Positions 35,321 to 49,261 are shown, counted from the first letter of the stretch. The stretch is 64,000 nt of DNA from Pseudomonas koreensis (GCF_012986595.1 NZ_JAAQYM010000002.1:1-64000); one strand, 5' to 3'. Numbers and translations: made by a program. Notes: generated by a model from the letters alone, not told the origin.

Positions 35321-38300
35321 TTACAGCCCCTCCAGCTCCGCCATCAGATCATTCAAGCGATCCGCCTTGTCCTCGGTGATGTCGCTGGCCGCCAGGCCCT
35401 CAATGTACTCGGCCAGTTCCTGCACGGTGCTGCACTCGAACATGGCTCGCAGCGGCACGTCGCGTTGCAGGGTTTTCTGTACCCGCGAGGCGATCTGCGT
35501 GGCGAGCAGCGAATGACCACCCAGCTCGAAGAAGTTGTCGCGCACACCGACCTTGTCGACCTTGAGCACCTCGGCCCAGATGTCGGCCAGGGTCTGTTCC
35601 AGCTCGTTGCGCGGGGCCAGATAATCCTGGCTCTGCAACTGGCCGATCTCCAGCGCCGGCAGGGCCTTGCGGTCGAGTTTGCCGTTGGCGTTGTGCGGCA
35701 ACTGATCCAGCCACAACCAGTGCAGCGGCACCATGTATTCCGGCAACTCGCTGCGCAGGCGTTGCTTGATCCGCTCCAGACGTTCGCTCGGATTCAGTGC
35801 CGAATCCGCAGCGACAAGGTAGCCGACCAGATGCTTGCCATTGACACCCTCCTGCACACCCACCGCCGCATCGCGGACTTCCGGTTGCTCGTGCAGACGC
35901 GCCTCGATCTCGCCCAGTTCGATGCGATAACCGCGAATCTTCACTTGATGGTCGACCCGGCCAACGTACTCCAGCACCCCGTCACTGCGACGCCGCGCCA
36001 GGTCACCGGTGCGATACAGACGCTCGCCCGGCGCACCGAACGGGTTCGGCACGAACACCGGTGCAGTGCGTAACGGATCGCTGACGTAACCGCGACCGAC
36101 GCCGGTACCCGCGACGCACAACTCACCCACCGCGCCCAACGGCACCAGTTCCAGCGCGCCATCGACCAGATAGAGCAAGTTGTTGTCGGTCGGCGTACCG
36201 ATCGGCAAGTAACTGCCACGGGTCGAAGCCAGATCGACACGGAAGAACGCTACGTCATCGGAGCATTCTGCCGGGCCGTAGGCATTGACCAGACCGATCT
36301 GCGGATAACGCAACAGCCACTGATGCGCCAGTTCCGGCGGCATCGCTTCGCCGGTCGGCAGCATCCAGCGCAGGCCGTCGAGGCTCAGGCGCTCGGCGGC
36401 GAGCATGCCCTGAATCAGCGACGGCACGCTCTCCAGCACGGTAATGCCCTGGGCCTGCACGTGCACCAGCAAACCCTGCGGATCATGGGCGATGCTGTTT
36501 GGCACAATGTCCACCCGCGCACCGAACAACGGCGCGGCGAGGAACTGCCAGACCGAAATGTCGAAGCTTTGCGACGCGGTCTGCGCGATCACATCGGCGT
36601 CGCTCAAATCGAGATACGGCCGCTTGCTCAACTGGTTGTTGAGCATGCCGCGCTGCTCGACCATCACGCCTTTCGGCAGGCCGGTCGAGCCCGAGGTGTA
36701 GATCACATACGCCAGGTTGTCCGGGCCACTGTAGATGCCCGGGTTGTGCAGCGCCGTCGCCAGCGCCTGCACTTCTTCCCAGACCAGCAACCGTGGGCGA
36801 TTGGCGCAGCTGAATTCATCGAGCAAGGTCTGCGCCTGTTCGCGGCAGGCTTCCGTGCACACCAGCAACGGCGTGCGACTCAGTTCGATGATGCGTTGCA
36901 GACGCTGGCTCGGCAGACCCGGATCCAGCGGCAGGTAACCGGCACCGGCCTTGAAGCTGCCGATGATCATGCCCAGCAGGTCGAGGTTACGTTCCGCCAG
37001 CAGCGCCACCGGTTGATCCCTCTGCACCCCGGCCGCGACCAGTGCATGGCCGAGGCGGTTGGCGTTGTGGTTCATCTCGGCATAGCTCAGTTGCTGATCG
37101 AGGCAAGTGGCGGCGATGCGCTGCGGATGCGCCGCGACCTGCGCTTCGAACAGCGCCACGTAGCTCTGCTCCAGCGGATAGTCGTGCGCGCTCTGGTTGC
37201 AACCGTGCAGCAGGAAGTCCTGCTCCTCGGCACCCAGCAGCGGCAGATCGGCCATGTCGCCATGGAAACCCTCGACCAGCGCCAGCAACAGCCGCTTGAA
37301 CTCGCCGAGCATGCGTTCGATGGTCGATTCGTCGAAGTAACGCTGGTCATACGACAGGTGCAGACCGAGGTCATCGCCCGGGTAGCACACCGCCGTCAGC
37401 GGGAAGTTGGTGTGGGTACGGCCGGAATCCGAGGTCGCGTTGAGGCTCTGCGCACGGTCCAGCACCGAGACTTCCACCGGCGCGTTCTCGAACACAAACA
37501 GGCTGTCGAACAGCGGCTGGCCTTTCGGCAGTTCGCTCTGCTCCTGGATGTTCACCAGCGGCAGGTATTCGTACTCGCGCAGTTGCATGTTGCTGTCGAG
37601 CAGAGCGCTCAACCACTGCCGCACGCTGCTGCGCTGGTGGTCTTCAGGCATTTTCACCCGCAGCGCGATGCTGTTGATGAACAGGCCAACGGTGCGCTGC
37701 ATCTGCGGCATCTCCACCGGGCGCCCGGCCACGGTGACGCCGAACAGCACGTCGCGATCACCACTCAGGCGGCGCAGCACCAGCGCCCATGCCGCTTGGG
37801 CAAAGGTGTTCACCGTCAGTTGATGGGCCTGGGCCAGTTCACGCAGACGCGCACCGTCCTCGACATTGAGGCGGGTGTAGCGGTCGCCAACGATCATGCC
37901 GCCGCTTTCGCCAGCGTGTTCGCGCAGGAACGGCCGGTCGCTCGGGATCGGCGTGGTGCGTTCGAAACCTTGCAGGTTCTGCTGCCACCACTGACGCGCC
38001 TCGGCCAGGCTCTGGCGTTGCAGCCAGGCGATGTAATCGCGGTAACGCGGAGGCACTGACAACTGTGCTTCGCGCCCCTCACCGAGGGCGGTGTAGATCT
38101 CGAAGAAATCGTTCATCAGCAGCGAGCGGCACCAGGCATCGATGAGGATGTGGTGGTTGCTCATCATGAACCAGTAGCGCGCTGCGCCGACCTTGATCAG
38201 ACGCAGGTGGAACGGCGCCTGATTGAGCAGATCGAAGCCGGCCTCGCGCTCGCTTTTGAGCAGCGCCTGCAACTTCGGTTCTTGCTCGGTTTCGGCTACG

Positions 38301-41300
38301 GCGCTCCAGTCCAGGTACTCGATCGGCGTGCGCCCCGGGGTGTGGATCACTTGCAGCATGTCTTCACCGACGTTCCAGCAGAACGACGCACGCAACGCTT
38401 CGTGACGGGCGACCACCGCTTGCCACGCCTGGGCGAAACGCTCGGGATCGAGCTCGCTGTTGATGCGGTAGCGATCCTGCATGTAATAAAGACCGGTGCC
38501 CGGTTCGAGCAAGGTGTGCAGGAGCATGCCTTCCTGCATCGGCGTCAGCGGATAGACGTCTTCGATGTGCGCCGCCGGCACCGGCAACGCATCGAGCTGC
38601 GCCTGGGTCAGCTTCGCCAGCGGGAAGTCCGACGGCGTCAGGCCGCCAGCCGAATCGTGCAGACAATGGGCGATCAGGCTTTGCAGTTCGCCGAGGTAGG
38701 CGTCGGCCAGCGCTTGGATGGTCTGCGCCTCGTAACGCTCGGCGCTGAAAGTCCAGCGCAGCAGCAGTTCACCGCCATACACCTGACTGTCGATGCTCAA
38801 CTCGTTGGGCAACGGTGCCTGCGGATCGTGGGCCGCGCCGACCGCTTCGTCCAGTGGATGGAACAGCGCATCGCTGGCAAAACTCTGGTCGAACTGGCCG
38901 AGGTAGTTGAAGGTAACCGGTGCGTTCGGCAACGCCGCCATGCTGCGCTGGCTGAGGTCATCGGCCAGATAACGCAGCACGCCATAGCCCAGGCCTTTGT
39001 GCGGCACCGCGCGCAGTTGTTCCTTGATCGCCTTGATCGAAGCGCCCAGCTCGGCAGCCTCTTCGCTGGTGTGCGGGGTCAGGCGCAATGGATAGGCGCT
39101 GGTGAACCAGCCGACGGTGCGGGTCAGGTCGATCTCGTCGAACAGGGTTTCGCGGCCGTGGCCTTCGAGTTGAATCAGTGCCGACGGCTGCCCGCTCCAG
39201 TGGCACAAGACGCGAGCCAGCGCGGTCAACAACAGGTCGTTGACCTGGGTGCGATAGGCACGCGGCGCCTGTTGCAGCAGTTGTTGAGTGCGCTCGGCAT
39301 CAAGGCGCACGCTGACGGTTTTCGCATGCCGGTTCTGCCGTCCGCCCTGGGGGTTTTCGCAAGGCAGGTCGGCGCTCGGCCCGGCCAGTTGCGTCTGCCA
39401 CCAATTCAGCTCTTCGCGCAGCGATTCGCTGCTGGCGTAGGCCTGCAAGCGTGCCGCCCAGTCTTTGAAGGCACTGGTTTTCGCCGGCAGTTTCACCGAC
39501 TGTTCGGCGTCGAGTTGGCGATACACGGTTTGCAGATCGTCGAGCAGCACGCGCCACGACACGCCGTCGACCACCAAGTGATGGATCGCGATGAACAAGC
39601 GTTGCTGACCTTGCGGACCATCGACCAGCAACGCGCGCAGCAGCGGACCGGTTTGCAGATCGAGGCTGCGTTGGGCCTCGGCAAACAATGCTTCGCACTT
39701 GTCCATCGCCGCCACCCGCACCTGCCACAACACCTCGGCGTCGGACACCGGTTGATGCGTTGCCTGCCACTGATCGTTGTTCTGGGTAAAGCGCAGACGC
39801 AAGGCGTCATGCTGCTCGATCACGGCCAGCAGCGCCTGCTCGAGACGATGCGGTTCCAGCGCCACGCTCGGCTCCAGCAACAAGGCCTGGTTCCAGTGCT
39901 GACGCTGCGGGATTGCAGTGTCGAAGAACCAGTGCTGGATTGGCGTCAGCGCCGACTCACCGCTGACCAGACCTTGTTCAGCCGTCACCTGTTCGCTGCG
40001 GCTGGCGACCCCGGCGAGGGTCTGCACGGTCTGATGCTGGAACAGATCCCGCGGGCTGAAATGAATGCCCTGCTGCCGCGCCCGGCTGACCACTTGAATC
40101 GACAGAATCGAATCGCCACCGAGTTCGAAGAAGTTGTCGTTGAGACCGACCTGTTCGACGTTGAGCACTTCGCACCAGATCTGCACCAGGGTCTGCTCCA
40201 GTGCATTGCTCGGGGCGACGTAGTCCTGACGATTCAGCTCCGGGTCCGGTGCCGGCAAGGCGCGGCGGTCGAGTTTGCCGTTGGCGGTCAGCGGCATGCT
40301 CGCCAGCAGGATAAAATGCGTCGGCACCATGTAATCCGGCAGTTGTGCCTTGAGGTGCGCCTTCAGTGCTTCGCGCAGTTCGGCCTGTTGTGCTTCACCT
40401 TGCTCGGCGACTTCGCTGACCAGATAGGCCACCAGTTGTTTGCCGCTCGGCGCATCCAGCGCCAGCACCACCGCTTCACGGATCGACGCGTGATCGAGCA
40501 GACGGGTTTCGATCTCGCCCAGTTCGATACGGAAACCGCGAATCTTCACCTGATGGTCGATCCGCCCCAGGTATTCCACCAGCCCGTCGGCACGCTGGCG
40601 CACCAGGTCGCCGGTGCGGTACATGCGTCCGCCATCGGCGGCAAACGGGTCAGCGACAAAGCGCTCGGCGCTAATGCCCGGACGGTCATGGTATCCCTGC
40701 GCCAGCCCGGCGCCGCCCACGAACAATTCGCCGGTCGCGCCTTGTGGCACCAGCGCCAGGTCAGCGTCGAGAATGTACGCGACGCGGTCGCCGATCACGC
40801 TGCCGATCGGCACGCTGCCGGCGCCCTCTTCCAGCACCTCCGGCGCCAGACTGGCGAGCGGCATGACCACGGTTTCGGTCGGGCCGTAGGCGTTGAAAAA
40901 CAGGCTCGGTTTGAACGCCGCGCGAATCCGCTGCAAGTGTTCGCCAGTCAGCGCTTCGCCGCCGGTAATGATCATCCGCACTGGCAGAGTTTCATTCTGC
41001 GTGGCGAGGAACTGCGCCAACTGGCTACCGTAGCTCGGGGTGAAGCCGAGCACGTTGATCCGGTGCGTCCGAATCAAACCGCAGATTTCTTCCGCGTCCC
41101 ACTGCCCTTGCGCCCGCAGCACCACCTGCGCGCCGCTGAGCAGCGGCACCAGCAGACGCTCGGTGGCGGCATCGAAGTTGATCGAATAGAAGTGCAGCTC
41201 GCAGTCGTCGACGCGCATGCCGAAACGCGCGATCACCGCCTGGCAATGCATGGCGATTTCCCCGTGGGACACCACCACGCCTTTCGGCTTGCCGGTGGAA

Positions 41301-44300
41301 CCCGAGGTGTAGATCAGGTACGCCTGATGCTGCGGCAGGCTGATAAAAGGCAGTTCGGTCGCCGGGTAATCCGTCAGCGCAGCGCTGTCCTCTTCCAGGC
41401 ACCAGCGCGCCACGCTCGGCGGCAAATCGCCGAGCGCTTTGAACATCGCCCGATCGCTGAGCAGCAGCCCGATGCGGCTGTCTTCGATCATGTAATGCAA
41501 GCGGTCGAGCGGGTATTCCGGGTCCAGCGGCACATACGCGCCGCCGGCCTTGAGGATCGCCAGCAGGCCGACGACCATTTCCAGCGAGCGCTCCAGCGCC
41601 AGACCGACCCGCACTTGCGGGCCGACACCGCGCTCGCGCAGTGCCCAGGCCAGACGGTTGGCGCGGGCGTCGAGTTCGGCGTAGCTCAGGGTCTGTCCGG
41701 CGAAGGTCAGGGCCGGCGCATCTTTGCGAGCCAGCGCCTGCTCGGCGAACAGGTGATGGATGCACTGGTCGAGACGACGCTCGCCCGGCTCGACCCCAAG
41801 GCTGTCGAGCAGTTGCTGTTGCTCCGGCGCCGCGAGCATTGGCAATTGGCTCAGGCGCTGCTGCGGATCAGCGATCAACGCTTCCAGCAGATTGCGCCAA
41901 TGCCGGGCCATGCGCGCGATGGTCGGCTCGTCGAACAGGTCGGTGCTGTAGGTCAGGCAGCAACCGAGGCGGTGATCGAGATCAGTGACTTCCAGGTTGA
42001 GGTCGAACTTGGTCGCCCGCGCATCGTTGGCCAGGTACTCGACGGTCATCCCGGCGAGCATGCGGCTCTGCTGGAATTCCCAGCGCTGCACGTTGCACAT
42101 CACCTGGAACAGCGGGTTGTACGCGGCACTGCGCGGGGGCTGCAGGGCTTCGACCAGATGATCGAACGGCAGGTCCTGATGCGACTGGCCTTCGATCACG
42201 GTGTGGCGCACCTGCTCGAACAACTCACCGACCGACATCTGGCCGTCGAGCTGGCAACGCAGCACCTGAGTGTTGAGGAACGCGCCGATCAGCCCTTCGC
42301 TTTCCGGGCGAATACGGTTGGCCACCGGGGCGCCGATGCGCAGGTCGGTCTGGCCGCTGTAGCGATAGAGCAAGGTGGCGAGCGCGGCGGTCATGGTCAT
42401 GAACAGGGTCAGACCGTTTTGCGCGTTGAACGCCCGCACCCGCGCAGCGAGATCATCACTGAGGTCGAAGCGGAACAATTCGCCCTGATGGCTTTGCACC
42501 GGCGGACGCGGACGGTCGCCAGGCAGTTCCAGCAGCGGATGTTCGCGCCCCAGTTGCGCGGTCCAGTAGTCGAGTTGACGCTGACGCTCACCGGACTCCA
42601 GCCAGTTGCGCTGCCAGACGCTGTAGTCCAGGTACTGCACCGGCAGCGGCTCCAGCGGCGAGTCGCGGTCATCGACGAACGCTTCGTACAGTGCGCTGAG
42701 TTCGCGGGCGAAGATGTCCATCGCCCAGCCTTCGGTGACGATGTGGTGCAGGGTCAGGACAAAGTAATGCTCGTGCTCGGCGGTCTTGACCAGACAGGCG
42801 CGCAGCAGCGGCCCGGTTTCCAGATCGAACGGCAGGTGCGCTTCGGCGTCGGCCAGTTGCTGGACGTTCTGTTCACGCTGGTCAGCCGGCAGTTTCGAGA
42901 AGTCCTTCCAGCCCATGCGCACGCCGGTCTCGGCATGCACCTGCTGCCGCGCCACGCCATCGACGCTGGGGAAGGTGGTGCGCAGGGTTTCGTGGCGCAG
43001 GATCAGCGCCTGCAACGCGGCCTCGAAACGCTCGACATGCAGCACACCGCGCAGGCGCGCCATGCCGCCGACGTTGTACGCCGGGCTGTCCGGCTCCATC
43101 TGCCAGAGGAACCACATGCGCTGTTGCGAATACGACAACGGCACCGGTTTGCTGCGATCAACCTTGTCGATCGGCGGCTGTTTGTTGGTGCGGCCACTGG
43201 CCTGGATCAACCGGATCTGCTCGGCGAAAGCGCCCAGTTCACTGTGTTCGAACAAGGCGCGCAGCGGCAGCTCGACGTCGCAGGCCTGACGGCTGCGCGA
43301 GATGATTTGCGTGGCCAGCAGCGAGTGGCCGCCGAGGGCAAAGAAGTCATCGCGCAGACCAACCTGCGCCAGGCCCAGCACTTCGCGCCAGATCGCGGCG
43401 ATCTGTTGTTCCAGTTCGGTGACCGGCTCGACGTGCTCGCGCACTTGCCACTGCGGCTCGGGCAAGGCGCGGCGATCAAGTTTGCCGCTGGGGCTCAGCG
43501 GCATAGTGTCCAGACGCAGCAGTTGCGCCGGGACCATGTATTCCGGCAGCTCGGCGGCCAGCGCGGTTTTCAGGCGGGCGATCTGCACGTCCTGATCTTC
43601 ACTGGCATCGACAGCGGTGAAGTAGCCGATCAATTGCGCGCCGACCGCGGTTTCCCGCACCAGCACCACAGCTTGGGCGACGCCGTCTTGAGCCAGCAGG
43701 CGCGCTTCGATTTCTTCCGGTTCGACGCGAAAGCCACGCAGTTTGACCTGCTGATCGAGACGCCCGAGGTATTCGATCACGCCGTCTGCCGTCCAGCGCG
43801 CACGGTCACCGGTGCGGTACAGGCGAGCGCCCTGCTCGCCCAGTGGATCGACCACGAAACGCTCGGCAGTCAGCGCCGGGCGACCGAGGTAGCCACGGGC
43901 CAGGCCGATGCCGCTGATGCACAGCTCGCCCGGCACACCGGCCGGGACAGGATTGAGATCGGCGTCGAAGACGCGGCAGATCACGTTGCCCAGCGGGCGG
44001 CCAATCGGCGACCGCTCGCCGTCGGCGCGGGTGCAGTGCCAGTGGGTGACGTTTATCGCGGTTTCCGTCGGGCCGTAACGGTTGTGCAATTGCACCGCCG
44101 GCAGTTGCGCCAATACCCGGTTGCGCAGCTCCGCCGGCAGCGCCTCACCGCCGGAGAACAGCCGACGCAGGCTGGTGCATTCGGCGCTCAACGGCTCGTC
44201 GATGAACAGCGAAAGCAGCGGCGGCACGAAGTGCAGCGTGGTCACGCCGTACGCCTGAACCAGTTGCGCGATGCGATGAGGATCGCGGTGCTCGCCCGGC

Positions 44301-47300
44301 GCGGCAAGCAGCAGGCGTGCGCCGGTGATCAGCGGCCAGAAGCATTCCCACACCGACACGTCGAAACTGATCGGCGCCTTTTGCATCAGCACGTCGGTGT
44401 CGTTCAGACGATAGCTGTTCTGCATCCACTGCAGACGTTCGGCCAGCGCCGCATGAGTGTTGCCGACGCCTTTCGGCTGGCCGGTGGAACCGGAGGTGTA
44501 AATCACATAGGCGAGGTTATCGCCGTGCAGGTGCAGACCCGGCGCCTGGCTCGGCCAGTTCTCCAGGTGCAGCGCGTCCATGGCGATCACGCTGACACCG
44601 TCGCTGGCCGGCAGACGGTCGAGCAATGCGGTCTGGGTCAGCAGCAGTTCGACACCGCTGTCGCGGAGCATGTAGGCCAGACGTTCGGCCGGGTAATCCG
44701 GATCCAGTGGCACGTAGGCACCGCCGGCCTTGATGATCGCCAGCAGGCCGATCAGCAGTTGCGGCGAACGCTCGGCGGCAATGGCCACGCACACGTCCGG
44801 GCCGACGCCTTTGTCGCGCAGGTAGTGCGCGAGGCGGTTGGCCTGGGCGTGCAATTCGGCGAAATCGAGACTGCCGCCGTCCCACACCAGCGCGGTGCGG
44901 TTCGGGGTCTGGCGCACTTGTTCGTTAAGCAGTTCCGGCAGCCATTGTTGTGCCGGGGTGCACGGCGCGACGCTCCATGCGTGCTGCTGTTCGTGCTCGC
45001 ACGGGGTCAGCAGTTGCAGGTCGCCGATCGCCTGTTGCGGTTGCTCGCAGACGGCACGCAGCAGGTTGCAGAAGTGTTCGGCCAGACGCTCGATGCTCGC
45101 CGTATCGAACAATTCATCGGCGTAGTCGAAGGACAGGGTCAGGCGCCCGTTGCGGTCTTCTTCGCTGTGCAGTTGCAGGTCGAACTTGGCCTCGCGGCTG
45201 TGCCACGGCAGTTCTTCGGCGAGCAGCCCGGGCAGGCGCTTGAGCGCACTCAAGTCGCGCTGCTGGTGGTTGAACATGACCTGGAACAGCCCCTGCTCAC
45301 GGGCCTGCGGAAAGGCTTCGAGCAGTTGTTCGAAAGGCAGATCCTGATTCGCCTGAGCGCCGAGTGTCGCTTCGCGGGTCTGTGCCAGCAACTCGACAAA
45401 CGACCGGCGCGAATCGACCTCGGCGCGCAGCACCTGGGTGTTGATGAAGAAGCCGATCAGGCCCTGGGTTTCCAGGCGTGGACGGTTGGCATTGGGCACG
45501 CCGATGCGAATATCGCGCTGACCGCTGTAGCGATGCAGCAGGCTCTGGAACGCCGAGAGCAACAGCATGAACGGCGTCGATTGGTGCGCCAGGGCAGTCT
45601 GCTTGATCGCGTCGCTGAGGCTGACACCGAGGCTCACGCTGTGGCGGGCGGCGCTGTGCAATTGCCTGGCCGAGCGCGGGTGGTCGGTGGCCAGTTCCAG
45701 CATCGGATGCTCATCGCCCAACTGGGCTTTCCAGTACGCCAGTTGCCGCTCGCCCTCGCCTTGCGCCAGCCATTGACGCTGCCAACTGCCGTAGTCGGCG
45801 TATTGGGTCGGCAGTGGCGCGAGGTCGGCGCGCTGGCCTTGGGTTGCCGCGGCGTACAGGCGCGAAAATTCGTCGATCAGCACGTTCAGCGACCAGCCGT
45901 CGGCGATGATGTGGTGCAGCGTCACCAGCAACTGGTGATCTTCGTCGTCGAGCCGCACCAGCGTCACCCACAGCAGCGGGCCTTTTTCCAGATCGAACTG
46001 GGTGCGCGCCTCGTCTTCGCGGATCTGTTGCGCACGGGCTTCGCGCTCGTACGCCGGCAAGTCGCTGATGTCGATCAATTGCAGGTTGAATTCAGGCGCC
46101 GCTTCGACCTGTTGCAGCGCTACACCGTCACGTTCGAAGAAGCGTGTGCGCAGCGATTCGTGGCGTTCGATCAGTTGCTGGAAGCTGGCGCGCAGTGCGT
46201 CTTCGTCCAGTTCACCGCGCAGACGCAGGGCGCCGGGAATGTTGTAGGCGCTGCTGTGCGGGTCGAGTTGCCAGGTGATCCACAAACGGTTTTGCGCCAG
46301 CGATTGCGGCAGCGCTCCAGTGCGCGACAACACGCCGATGTCGCCCTGGGCGCTGCCGCCGTCTTGCTGCTGTAGCGCCACGGCAGCGGCGAATGCCGAC
46401 AGGGTCGGGGCTTCGAACAATAGACGCAGATTCAACTCCAGCGCCAGCTCTTCACGCACCCGGGCGATCACTTGCGTAGCGGCAATCGAGTTGCCGCCGA
46501 GCAGGAAGAAGTGGTCGTCGGCAGTGACCTGTTTGAGGTTGAGTTGCTCGGCCCAGATCTTGCCGATCAGCGCTTCCAGCCCCGACACCGAGGTCTCCGC
46601 GTTTTCAGGGGATTCGCTGGCAGACGGGAACACTGCGTAGCTGTCGAGGCTGCCGTCGGCCAGACGATTGCGGCACGCCGAGCGTTGCAGCTTGCCGCTG
46701 GAGGTCTTCGGCAACGCGCCCGGATTGAGCAGCACCACTACACTCGGCGCCTCTTGATACGCCTCGGCCACCGCTTGGCGAATGGCTTTGATCAGCTCCT
46801 CAGGCGGGAGGATTTTCTGCACGCTGCGGCTGATTTCTGCGGCGATGCCGATGCCTTCTTCGCCGCCCTGAGTGACCGCGAATGCCGCGACCCGGCCCTT
46901 GCGCACCACTTCCACTTCGCGCTCGACGGTTTGCTCGATGTCCTGCGGATACAGGTTGTGACCGCGCACGATCAGCATGTCTTTCAGGCGCCCGGTGATG
47001 AACAGTTCACCGTCGCGAATAAAGCCCAGGTCGCCCGTGCGCAGCCAGGTCTGGCCGGTGTGCTGGACGAACGTCTTGGCGCTGGCTTCGGGGTTGCGCC
47101 AGTAGCCATGGGCGATGCTCGGACCGGTGGCCCAGACTTCGCCGATGGCGTTGTCGGCCAGTGCTTCGAGGCTACTCGGCTCGACGATCAGCACCGCATG
47201 ATCGGGCTGACTGATGCCACAACTCATGATCGGGCTGCCCTCGCCCGGCTCGGCGCGATTTTGCGCCAGCGCCTGATCGTTCACGCGCAGCGCCGCAATG

Positions 47301-48319
47301 CCGGTGCCGCGCGGTGTGCCGGCGACGAACAGGGTCGCTTCGGCCAGCCCGTAGGAGGCCATGAAGCTGCTTTCGCTGAAACCGCAGGCGGTGAATTTTT
47401 CGGCGAAGCGTTCAAGGGTGTCGAGGCGGATCGGTTCCGAGCCGGAATAGGCCACGCGCCAGCGGCTCAGGTCGAGGCGCTCCAGTGCGGAATCGCTGAC
47501 GCGCTCGCTGCACAGACGGTAGGCGAAATCCGGGCCGCCGCTGATGGTGCCGCCGTATTGGCTGATCGCTTCGAGCCAGCGCAACGGGCGACCGAGGAAG
47601 TACGCCGGCGACATCAGGATGCACGGCACGCCGCTGAAGATCGGTTGCAACAGACCGCCGATCAGGCCCATGTCGTGGTACAGCGGCAGCCAGCTGACGA
47701 TCACGTCGTCAGGATTCACATCGATGCCGAAACCGTGGCGAATCAACAGCTCGTTGGCCACCAGGTTGCCGTGGCTGACCTGCACGCCTTTGGGCAGCGC
47801 GGTGGAGCCAGAGGTGTATTGCAGGAAGGCGATATGCTCTGGCGGCAGGTTCGGCTCGACCCAGTTTTCGGCCAGTGCATTGTCGAGCGTGTCGACACAC
47901 AGCAACGGCGGCGCGCCCTCGATCTGCTGCAGTGCATCGCGCAGGTCGGCGCTGGTCAGCAGCAGGCGCGGCTCGGCGTCGGCAATGATCGACAGCAGGC
48001 GCTCCTGATGATGACGGCGGGCGGACTCCGGCGGATAGGCCGGCACTGCGATCACGCCGGCATACAGGCAACCGAAAAACGCCGCGACGTAATCCGGGCC
48101 GCTGGGGAACAGCAGCACCGCACGCTCGCCGAATCCGGCTTCAGCCTGCAACGCGGCCGCGATGCTGCGGGCGCGCTGATCGAGTTCGCGGTAGCTCAGC
48201 ACCACAGCCTGCTCTGGGTTTTCGGCGAGAAAACGCAAGGCCAGTTGATCCGGTGTCAGGGCCGCGCGGCGCTGGAGGGCTTGGACCAGGGTGCTGGGGA
48301 GTTCGAACGCGTCGGTCAT
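35321..48319 (-). CDS. pvdL: PvdL, pyoverdine chromophore non-ribosomal peptide synthetase
   Basis: This 4332-residue NRPS starts the pyoverdine chain. By eye: acyl-CoA-ligase domain (1-575, core near 168), carrier 1 (Ser near 605, LGGNS), C1 (HHIIADGWS near 803), A2 (near 1275), carrier 2 (near 1666, LGGHS), C2 (HHIVTEGW near 1862), A3 (near 2338), carrier 3 (near 2735, LGGDS), epimerase ([10 protein letters not shown] near 2918), C3 (NHHILIDAW near 3393), A4 (near 3875), carrier 4 (near 4268). There is no thioesterase. This fits PvdL: acyl, Glu, D-Tyr, Dab. The A4 pocket residues read D-I-W-E-L-T-A-D-D, a diaminobutyrate code by my alignment. A PvdS-like box lies upstream and pvdS is divergent. 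Confidence 0.94.
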   Translation of the reverse strand: MTDAFELPSTLVQALQRRAALTPDQLALRFLAENPEQAVVLSYRELDQRARSIAAALQAEAGFGERAVLLFPSGPDYVAAFFGCLYAGVIAVPAYPPESARRHHQERLLSIIADAEPRLLLTSADLRDALQQIEGAPPLLCVDTLDNALAENWVEPNLPPEHIAFLQYTSGSTALPKGVQVSHGNLVANELLIRHGFGIDVNPDDVIVSWLPLYHDMGLIGGLLQPIFSGVPCILMSPAYFLGRPLRWLEAISQYGGTISGGPDFAYRLCSERVSDSALERLDLSRWRVAYSGSEPIRLDTLERFAEKFTACGFSESSFMASYGLAEATLFVAGTPRGTGIAALRVNDQALAQNRAEPGEGSPIMSCGISQPDHAVLIVEPSSLEALADNAIGEVWATGPSIAHGYWRNPEASAKTFVQHTGQTWLRTGDLGFIRDGELFITGRLKDMLIVRGHNLYPQDIEQTVEREVEVVRKGRVAAFAVTQGGEEGIGIAAEISRSVQKILPPEELIKAIRQAVAEAYQEAPSVVVLLNPGALPKTSSGKLQRSACRNRLADGSLDSYAVFPSASESPENAETSVSGLEALIGKIWAEQLNLKQVTADDHFFLLGGNSIAATQVIARVREELALELNLRLLFEAPTLSAFAAAVALQQQDGGSAQGDIGVLSRTGALPQSLAQNRLWITWQLDPHSSAYNIPGALRLRGELDEDALRASFQQLIERHESLRTRFFERDGVALQQVEAAPEFNLQLIDISDLPAYEREARAQQIREDEARTQFDLEKGPLLWVTLVRLDDEDHQLLVTLHHIIADGWSLNVLIDEFSRLYAAATQGQRADLAPLPTQYADYGSWQRQWLAQGEGERQLAYWKAQLGDEHPMLELATDHPRSARQLHSAARHSVSLGVSLSDAIKQTALAHQSTPFMLLLSAFQSLLHRYSGQRDIRIGVPNANRPRLETQGLIGFFINTQVLRAEVDSRRSFVELLAQTREATLGAQANQDLPFEQLLEAFPQAREQGLFQVMFNHQQRDLSALKRLPGLLAEELPWHSREAKFDLQLHSEEDRNGRLTLSFDYADELFDTASIERLAEHFCNLLRAVCEQPQQAIGDLQLLTPCEHEQQHAWSVAPCTPAQQWLPELLNEQVRQTPNRTALVWDGGSLDFAELHAQANRLAHYLRDKGVGPDVCVAIAAERSPQLLIGLLAIIKAGGAYVPLDPDYPAERLAYMLRDSGVELLLTQTALLDRLPASDGVSVIAMDALHLENWPSQAPGLHLHGDNLAYVIYTSGSTGQPKGVGNTHAALAERLQWMQNSYRLNDTDVLMQKAPISFDVSVWECFWPLITGARLLLAAPGEHRDPHRIAQLVQAYGVTTLHFVPPLLSLFIDEPLSAECTSLRRLFSGGEALPAELRNRVLAQLPAVQLHNRYGPTETAINVTHWHCTRADGERSPIGRPLGNVICRVFDADLNPVPAGVPGELCISGIGLARGYLGRPALTAERFVVDPLGEQGARLYRTGDRARWTADGVIEYLGRLDQQVKLRGFRVEPEEIEARLLAQDGVAQAVVLVRETAVGAQLIGYFTAVDASEDQDVQIARLKTALAAELPEYMVPAQLLRLDTMPLSPSGKLDRRALPEPQWQVREHVEPVTELEQQIAAIWREVLGLAQVGLRDDFFALGGHSLLATQIISRSRQACDVELPLRALFEHSELGAFAEQIRLIQASGRTNKQPPIDKVDRSKPVPLSYSQQRMWFLWQMEPDSPAYNVGGMARLRGVLHVERFEAALQALILRHETLRTTFPSVDGVARQQVHAETGVRMGWKDFSKLPADQREQNVQQLADAEAHLPFDLETGPLLRACLVKTAEHEHYFVLTLHHIVTEGWAMDIFARELSALYEAFVDDRDSPLEPLPVQYLDYSVWQRNWLESGERQRQLDYWTAQLGREHPLLELPGDRPRPPVQSHQGELFRFDLSDDLAARVRAFNAQNGLTLFMTMTAALATLLYRYSGQTDLRIGAPVANRIRPESEGLIGAFLNTQVLRCQLDGQMSVGELFEQVRHTVIEGQSHQDLPFDHLVEALQPPRSAAYNPLFQVMCNVQRWEFQQSRMLAGMTVEYLANDARATKFDLNLEVTDLDHRLGCCLTYSTDLFDEPTIARMARHWRNLLEALIADPQQRLSQLPMLAAPEQQQLLDSLGVEPGERRLDQCIHHLFAEQALARKDAPALTFAGQTLSYAELDARANRLAWALRERGVGPQVRVGLALERSLEMVVGLLAILKAGGAYVPLDPEYPLDRLHYMIEDSRIGLLLSDRAMFKALGDLPPSVARWCLEEDSAALTDYPATELPFISLPQHQAYLIYTSGSTGKPKGVVVSHGEIAMHCQAVIARFGMRVDDCELHFYSINFDAATERLLVPLLSGAQVVLRAQGQWDAEEICGLIRTHRINVLGFTPSYGSQLAQFLATQNETLPVRMIITGGEALTGEHLQRIRAAFKPSLFFNAYGPTETVVMPLASLAPEVLEEGAGSVPIGSVIGDRVAYILDADLALVPQGATGELFVGGAGLAQGYHDRPGISAERFVADPFAADGGRMYRTGDLVRQRADGLVEYLGRIDHQVKIRGFRIELGEIETRLLDHASIREAVVLALDAPSGKQLVAYLVSEVAEQGEAQQAELREALKAHLKAQLPDYMVPTHFILLASMPLTANGKLDRRALPAPDPELNRQDYVAPSNALEQTLVQIWCEVLNVEQVGLNDNFFELGGDSILSIQVVSRARQQGIHFSPRDLFQHQTVQTLAGVASRSEQVTAEQGLVSGESALTPIQHWFFDTAIPQRQHWNQALLLEPSVALEPHRLEQALLAVIEQHDALRLRFTQNNDQWQATHQPVSDAEVLWQVRVAAMDKCEALFAEAQRSLDLQTGPLLRALLVDGPQGQQRLFIAIHHLVVDGVSWRVLLDDLQTVYRQLDAEQSVKLPAKTSAFKDWAARLQAYASSESLREELNWWQTQLAGPSADLPCENPQGGRQNRHAKTVSVRLDAERTQQLLQQAPRAYRTQVNDLLLTALARVLCHWSGQPSALIQLEGHGRETLFDEIDLTRTVGWFTSAYPLRLTPHTSEEAAELGASIKAIKEQLRAVPHKGLGYGVLRYLADDLSQRSMAALPNAPVTFNYLGQFDQSFASDALFHPLDEAVGAAHDPQAPLPNELSIDSQVYGGELLLRWTFSAERYEAQTIQALADAYLGELQSLIAHCLHDSAGGLTPSDFPLAKLTQAQLDALPVPAAHIEDVYPLTPMQEGMLLHTLLEPGTGLYYMQDRYRINSELDPERFAQAWQAVVARHEALRASFCWNVGEDMLQVIHTPGRTPIEYLDWSAVAETEQEPKLQALLKSEREAGFDLLNQAPFHLRLIKVGAARYWFMMSNHHILIDAWCRSLLMNDFFEIYTALGEGREAQLSVPPRYRDYIAWLQRQSLAEARQWWQQNLQGFERTTPIPSDRPFLREHAGESGGMIVGDRYTRLNVEDGARLRELAQAHQLTVNTFAQAAWALVLRRLSGDRDVLFGVTVAGRPVEMPQMQRTVGLFINSIALRVKMPEDHQRSSVRQWLSALLDSNMQLREYEYLPLVNIQEQSELPKGQPLFDSLFVFENAPVEVSVLDRAQSLNATSDSGRTHTNFPLTAVCYPGDDLGLHLSYDQRYFDESTIERMLGEFKRLLLALVEGFHGDMADLPLLGAEEQDFLLHGCNQSAHDYPLEQSYVALFEAQVAAHPQRIAATCLDQQLSYAEMNHNANRLGHALVAAGVQRDQPVALLAERNLDLLGMIIGSFKAGAGYLPLDPGLPSQRLQRIIELSRTPLLVCTEACREQAQTLLDEFSCANRPRLLVWEEVQALATALHNPGIYSGPDNLAYVIYTSGSTGLPKGVMVEQRGMLNNQLSKRPYLDLSDADVIAQTASQSFDISVWQFLAAPLFGARVDIVPNSIAHDPQGLLVHVQAQGITVLESVPSLIQGMLAAERLSLDGLRWMLPTGEAMPPELAHQWLLRYPQIGLVNAYGPAECSDDVAFFRVDLASTRGSYLPIGTPTDNNLLYLVDGALELVPLGAVGELCVAGTGVGRGYVSDPLRTAPVFVPNPFGAPGERLYRTGDLARRRSDGVLEYVGRVDHQVKIRGYRIELGEIEARLHEQPEVRDAAVGVQEGVNGKHLVGYLVAADSALNPSERLERIKQRLRSELPEYMVPLHWLWLDQLPHNANGKLDRKALPALEIGQLQSQDYLAPRNELEQTLADIWAEVLKVDKVGVRDNFFELGGHSLLATQIASRVQKTLQRDVPLRAMFECSTVQELAEYIEGLAASDITEDKADRLNDLMAELEGL

Positions 48320-48472
48320 GAGGTTTCCTGCCTGAATTCGGCTTGCTAATGGAATCGATGTGCTGCGTCACGCCTGTCTGGAGGCGTGCGGGGCGCGGTC
48401 TGTGCCGACCACGCAAGGCTTGGGAATGCTGGCGGGCCGGGGCTGGGTAGCCGGAGCCATTCACCAATGAGA

Positions 48473-48496
48473 ACGGATGACGTCTGGAAATAATTA
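48473..48496 (-). promoter_or_regulatory. PvdS iron-starvation box upstream of pvdL
   Basis: The minus strand reads TAATT (48496-48492), 16 bases, CGT (48475-48473). One base differs from the TAAAT consensus; the spacing is exact. It would give a leader of about 145 bases. Confidence 0.7.
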
Positions 48497-48590
48497 GTCG
48501 GCGGGCGGGATCGCCAACCGGGGCGGGCGTGTGGCGGTGTGTCGCAGTTCTCGCTTCGCACCTTTACGGAGCATTACTTCTCTTTCTCAA

Positions 48591-48619
48591 TTGACAATCA
48601 TTATCATTCAACATAATTT
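48591..48619 (+). promoter_or_regulatory. Fur-type promoter of pvdS
   Basis: TTGACA (48591-48596) and TAATTT (48614-48619) are 17 bp apart. The -35 and spacer contain AATCATTATCATT, matching the right half of the Fur box (AATCATTATC). Iron-bound Fur should block this promoter, so pvdS is expressed under iron limitation. Confidence 0.78.
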
Positions 48620-48688
48620 GTCGCTCGATGTGTAGGACGGCCCCTCCCCCAGCCGTCCCACTAACCTATTGGCAGCAAGGTGATTTCC

Positions 48689-49243
48689 ATGACGGAACAA
48701 GTATCCACAAGCAGGTGCGATTCACCGCTACTTCAGGCCTTCGTCGACAATCGACTGATTCTGGTGAAAATTGCCGCGCGCATTACCGGCTGCCGTTCGC
48801 GCGCCGAAGACGTGGTGCAGGATGCGTTCTTCCGGTTGCAGTCGGCCCCACCGATCACCTCGTCGATCAAGGCGCAATTGAGTTACCTGTTCCAGATCGT
48901 GCGCAACCTCGCTATCGATCACTACCGCAAGCAGGCGTTGGAGCAGAAGTATTCGGGCCCCGAGGAGGAAGGGTTGAACGTGGTCATTCAGGGCGCTTCG
49001 CCGGAAACCTCACACATCAACTTCTCGACCCTGGAACACATCGCCGACGCGCTGACCGAACTGCCAAGCCGCACTCGCTATGCCTTCGAGATGTACCGCC
49101 TGCATGGCGTGCCGCAGAAGGACATCGCCAAGGAACTCGGCGTCTCGCCGACCCTGGTCAACTTCATGATTCGCGATGCGCTGGTGCACTGCCGCAAAGT
49201 GTCGGGCAGTCGTGGGGATGCGGCTTCGATGGGTCGTCGTTAA
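48689..49243 (+). CDS. pvdS: PvdS, extracytoplasmic-function sigma factor for pyoverdine genes
   Basis: The 184-residue iron-starvation sigma factor has region 2 with AEDVVQDAFFRL and SYLFQIVRNLAIDHYRKQ at about residues 37-82, and region 4 with YRLHGVPQKDIAKELGVSPTLVNFMIRDAL near the C-terminus. It directs RNA polymerase to boxes of TAAAT-N16-CGT, several of which are in this window. ATG 48689 is used because AAGG lies 8 bases upstream. It diverges from pvdL. In pseudomonads it is controlled by Fur and by the anti-sigma FpvR, which is not in this window. Confidence 0.95.
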   Translation: MTEQVSTSRCDSPLLQAFVDNRLILVKIAARITGCRSRAEDVVQDAFFRLQSAPPITSSIKAQLSYLFQIVRNLAIDHYRKQALEQKYSGPEEEGLNVVIQGASPETSHINFSTLEHIADALTELPSRTRYAFEMYRLHGVPQKDIAKELGVSPTLVNFMIRDALVHCRKVSGSRGDAASMGRR

Positions 49244-49261
49244 GCCCGGTTCATCGCAAAA

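Noticed and set aside
38150..46375. A plus-strand open frame of about 2740 codons opposite pvdL
   Set aside because: It is the shadow of the GC-rich pvdL frame. It has no ribosome site, low-complexity composition and no family motif, while the minus-strand frame shows complete NRPS domains.
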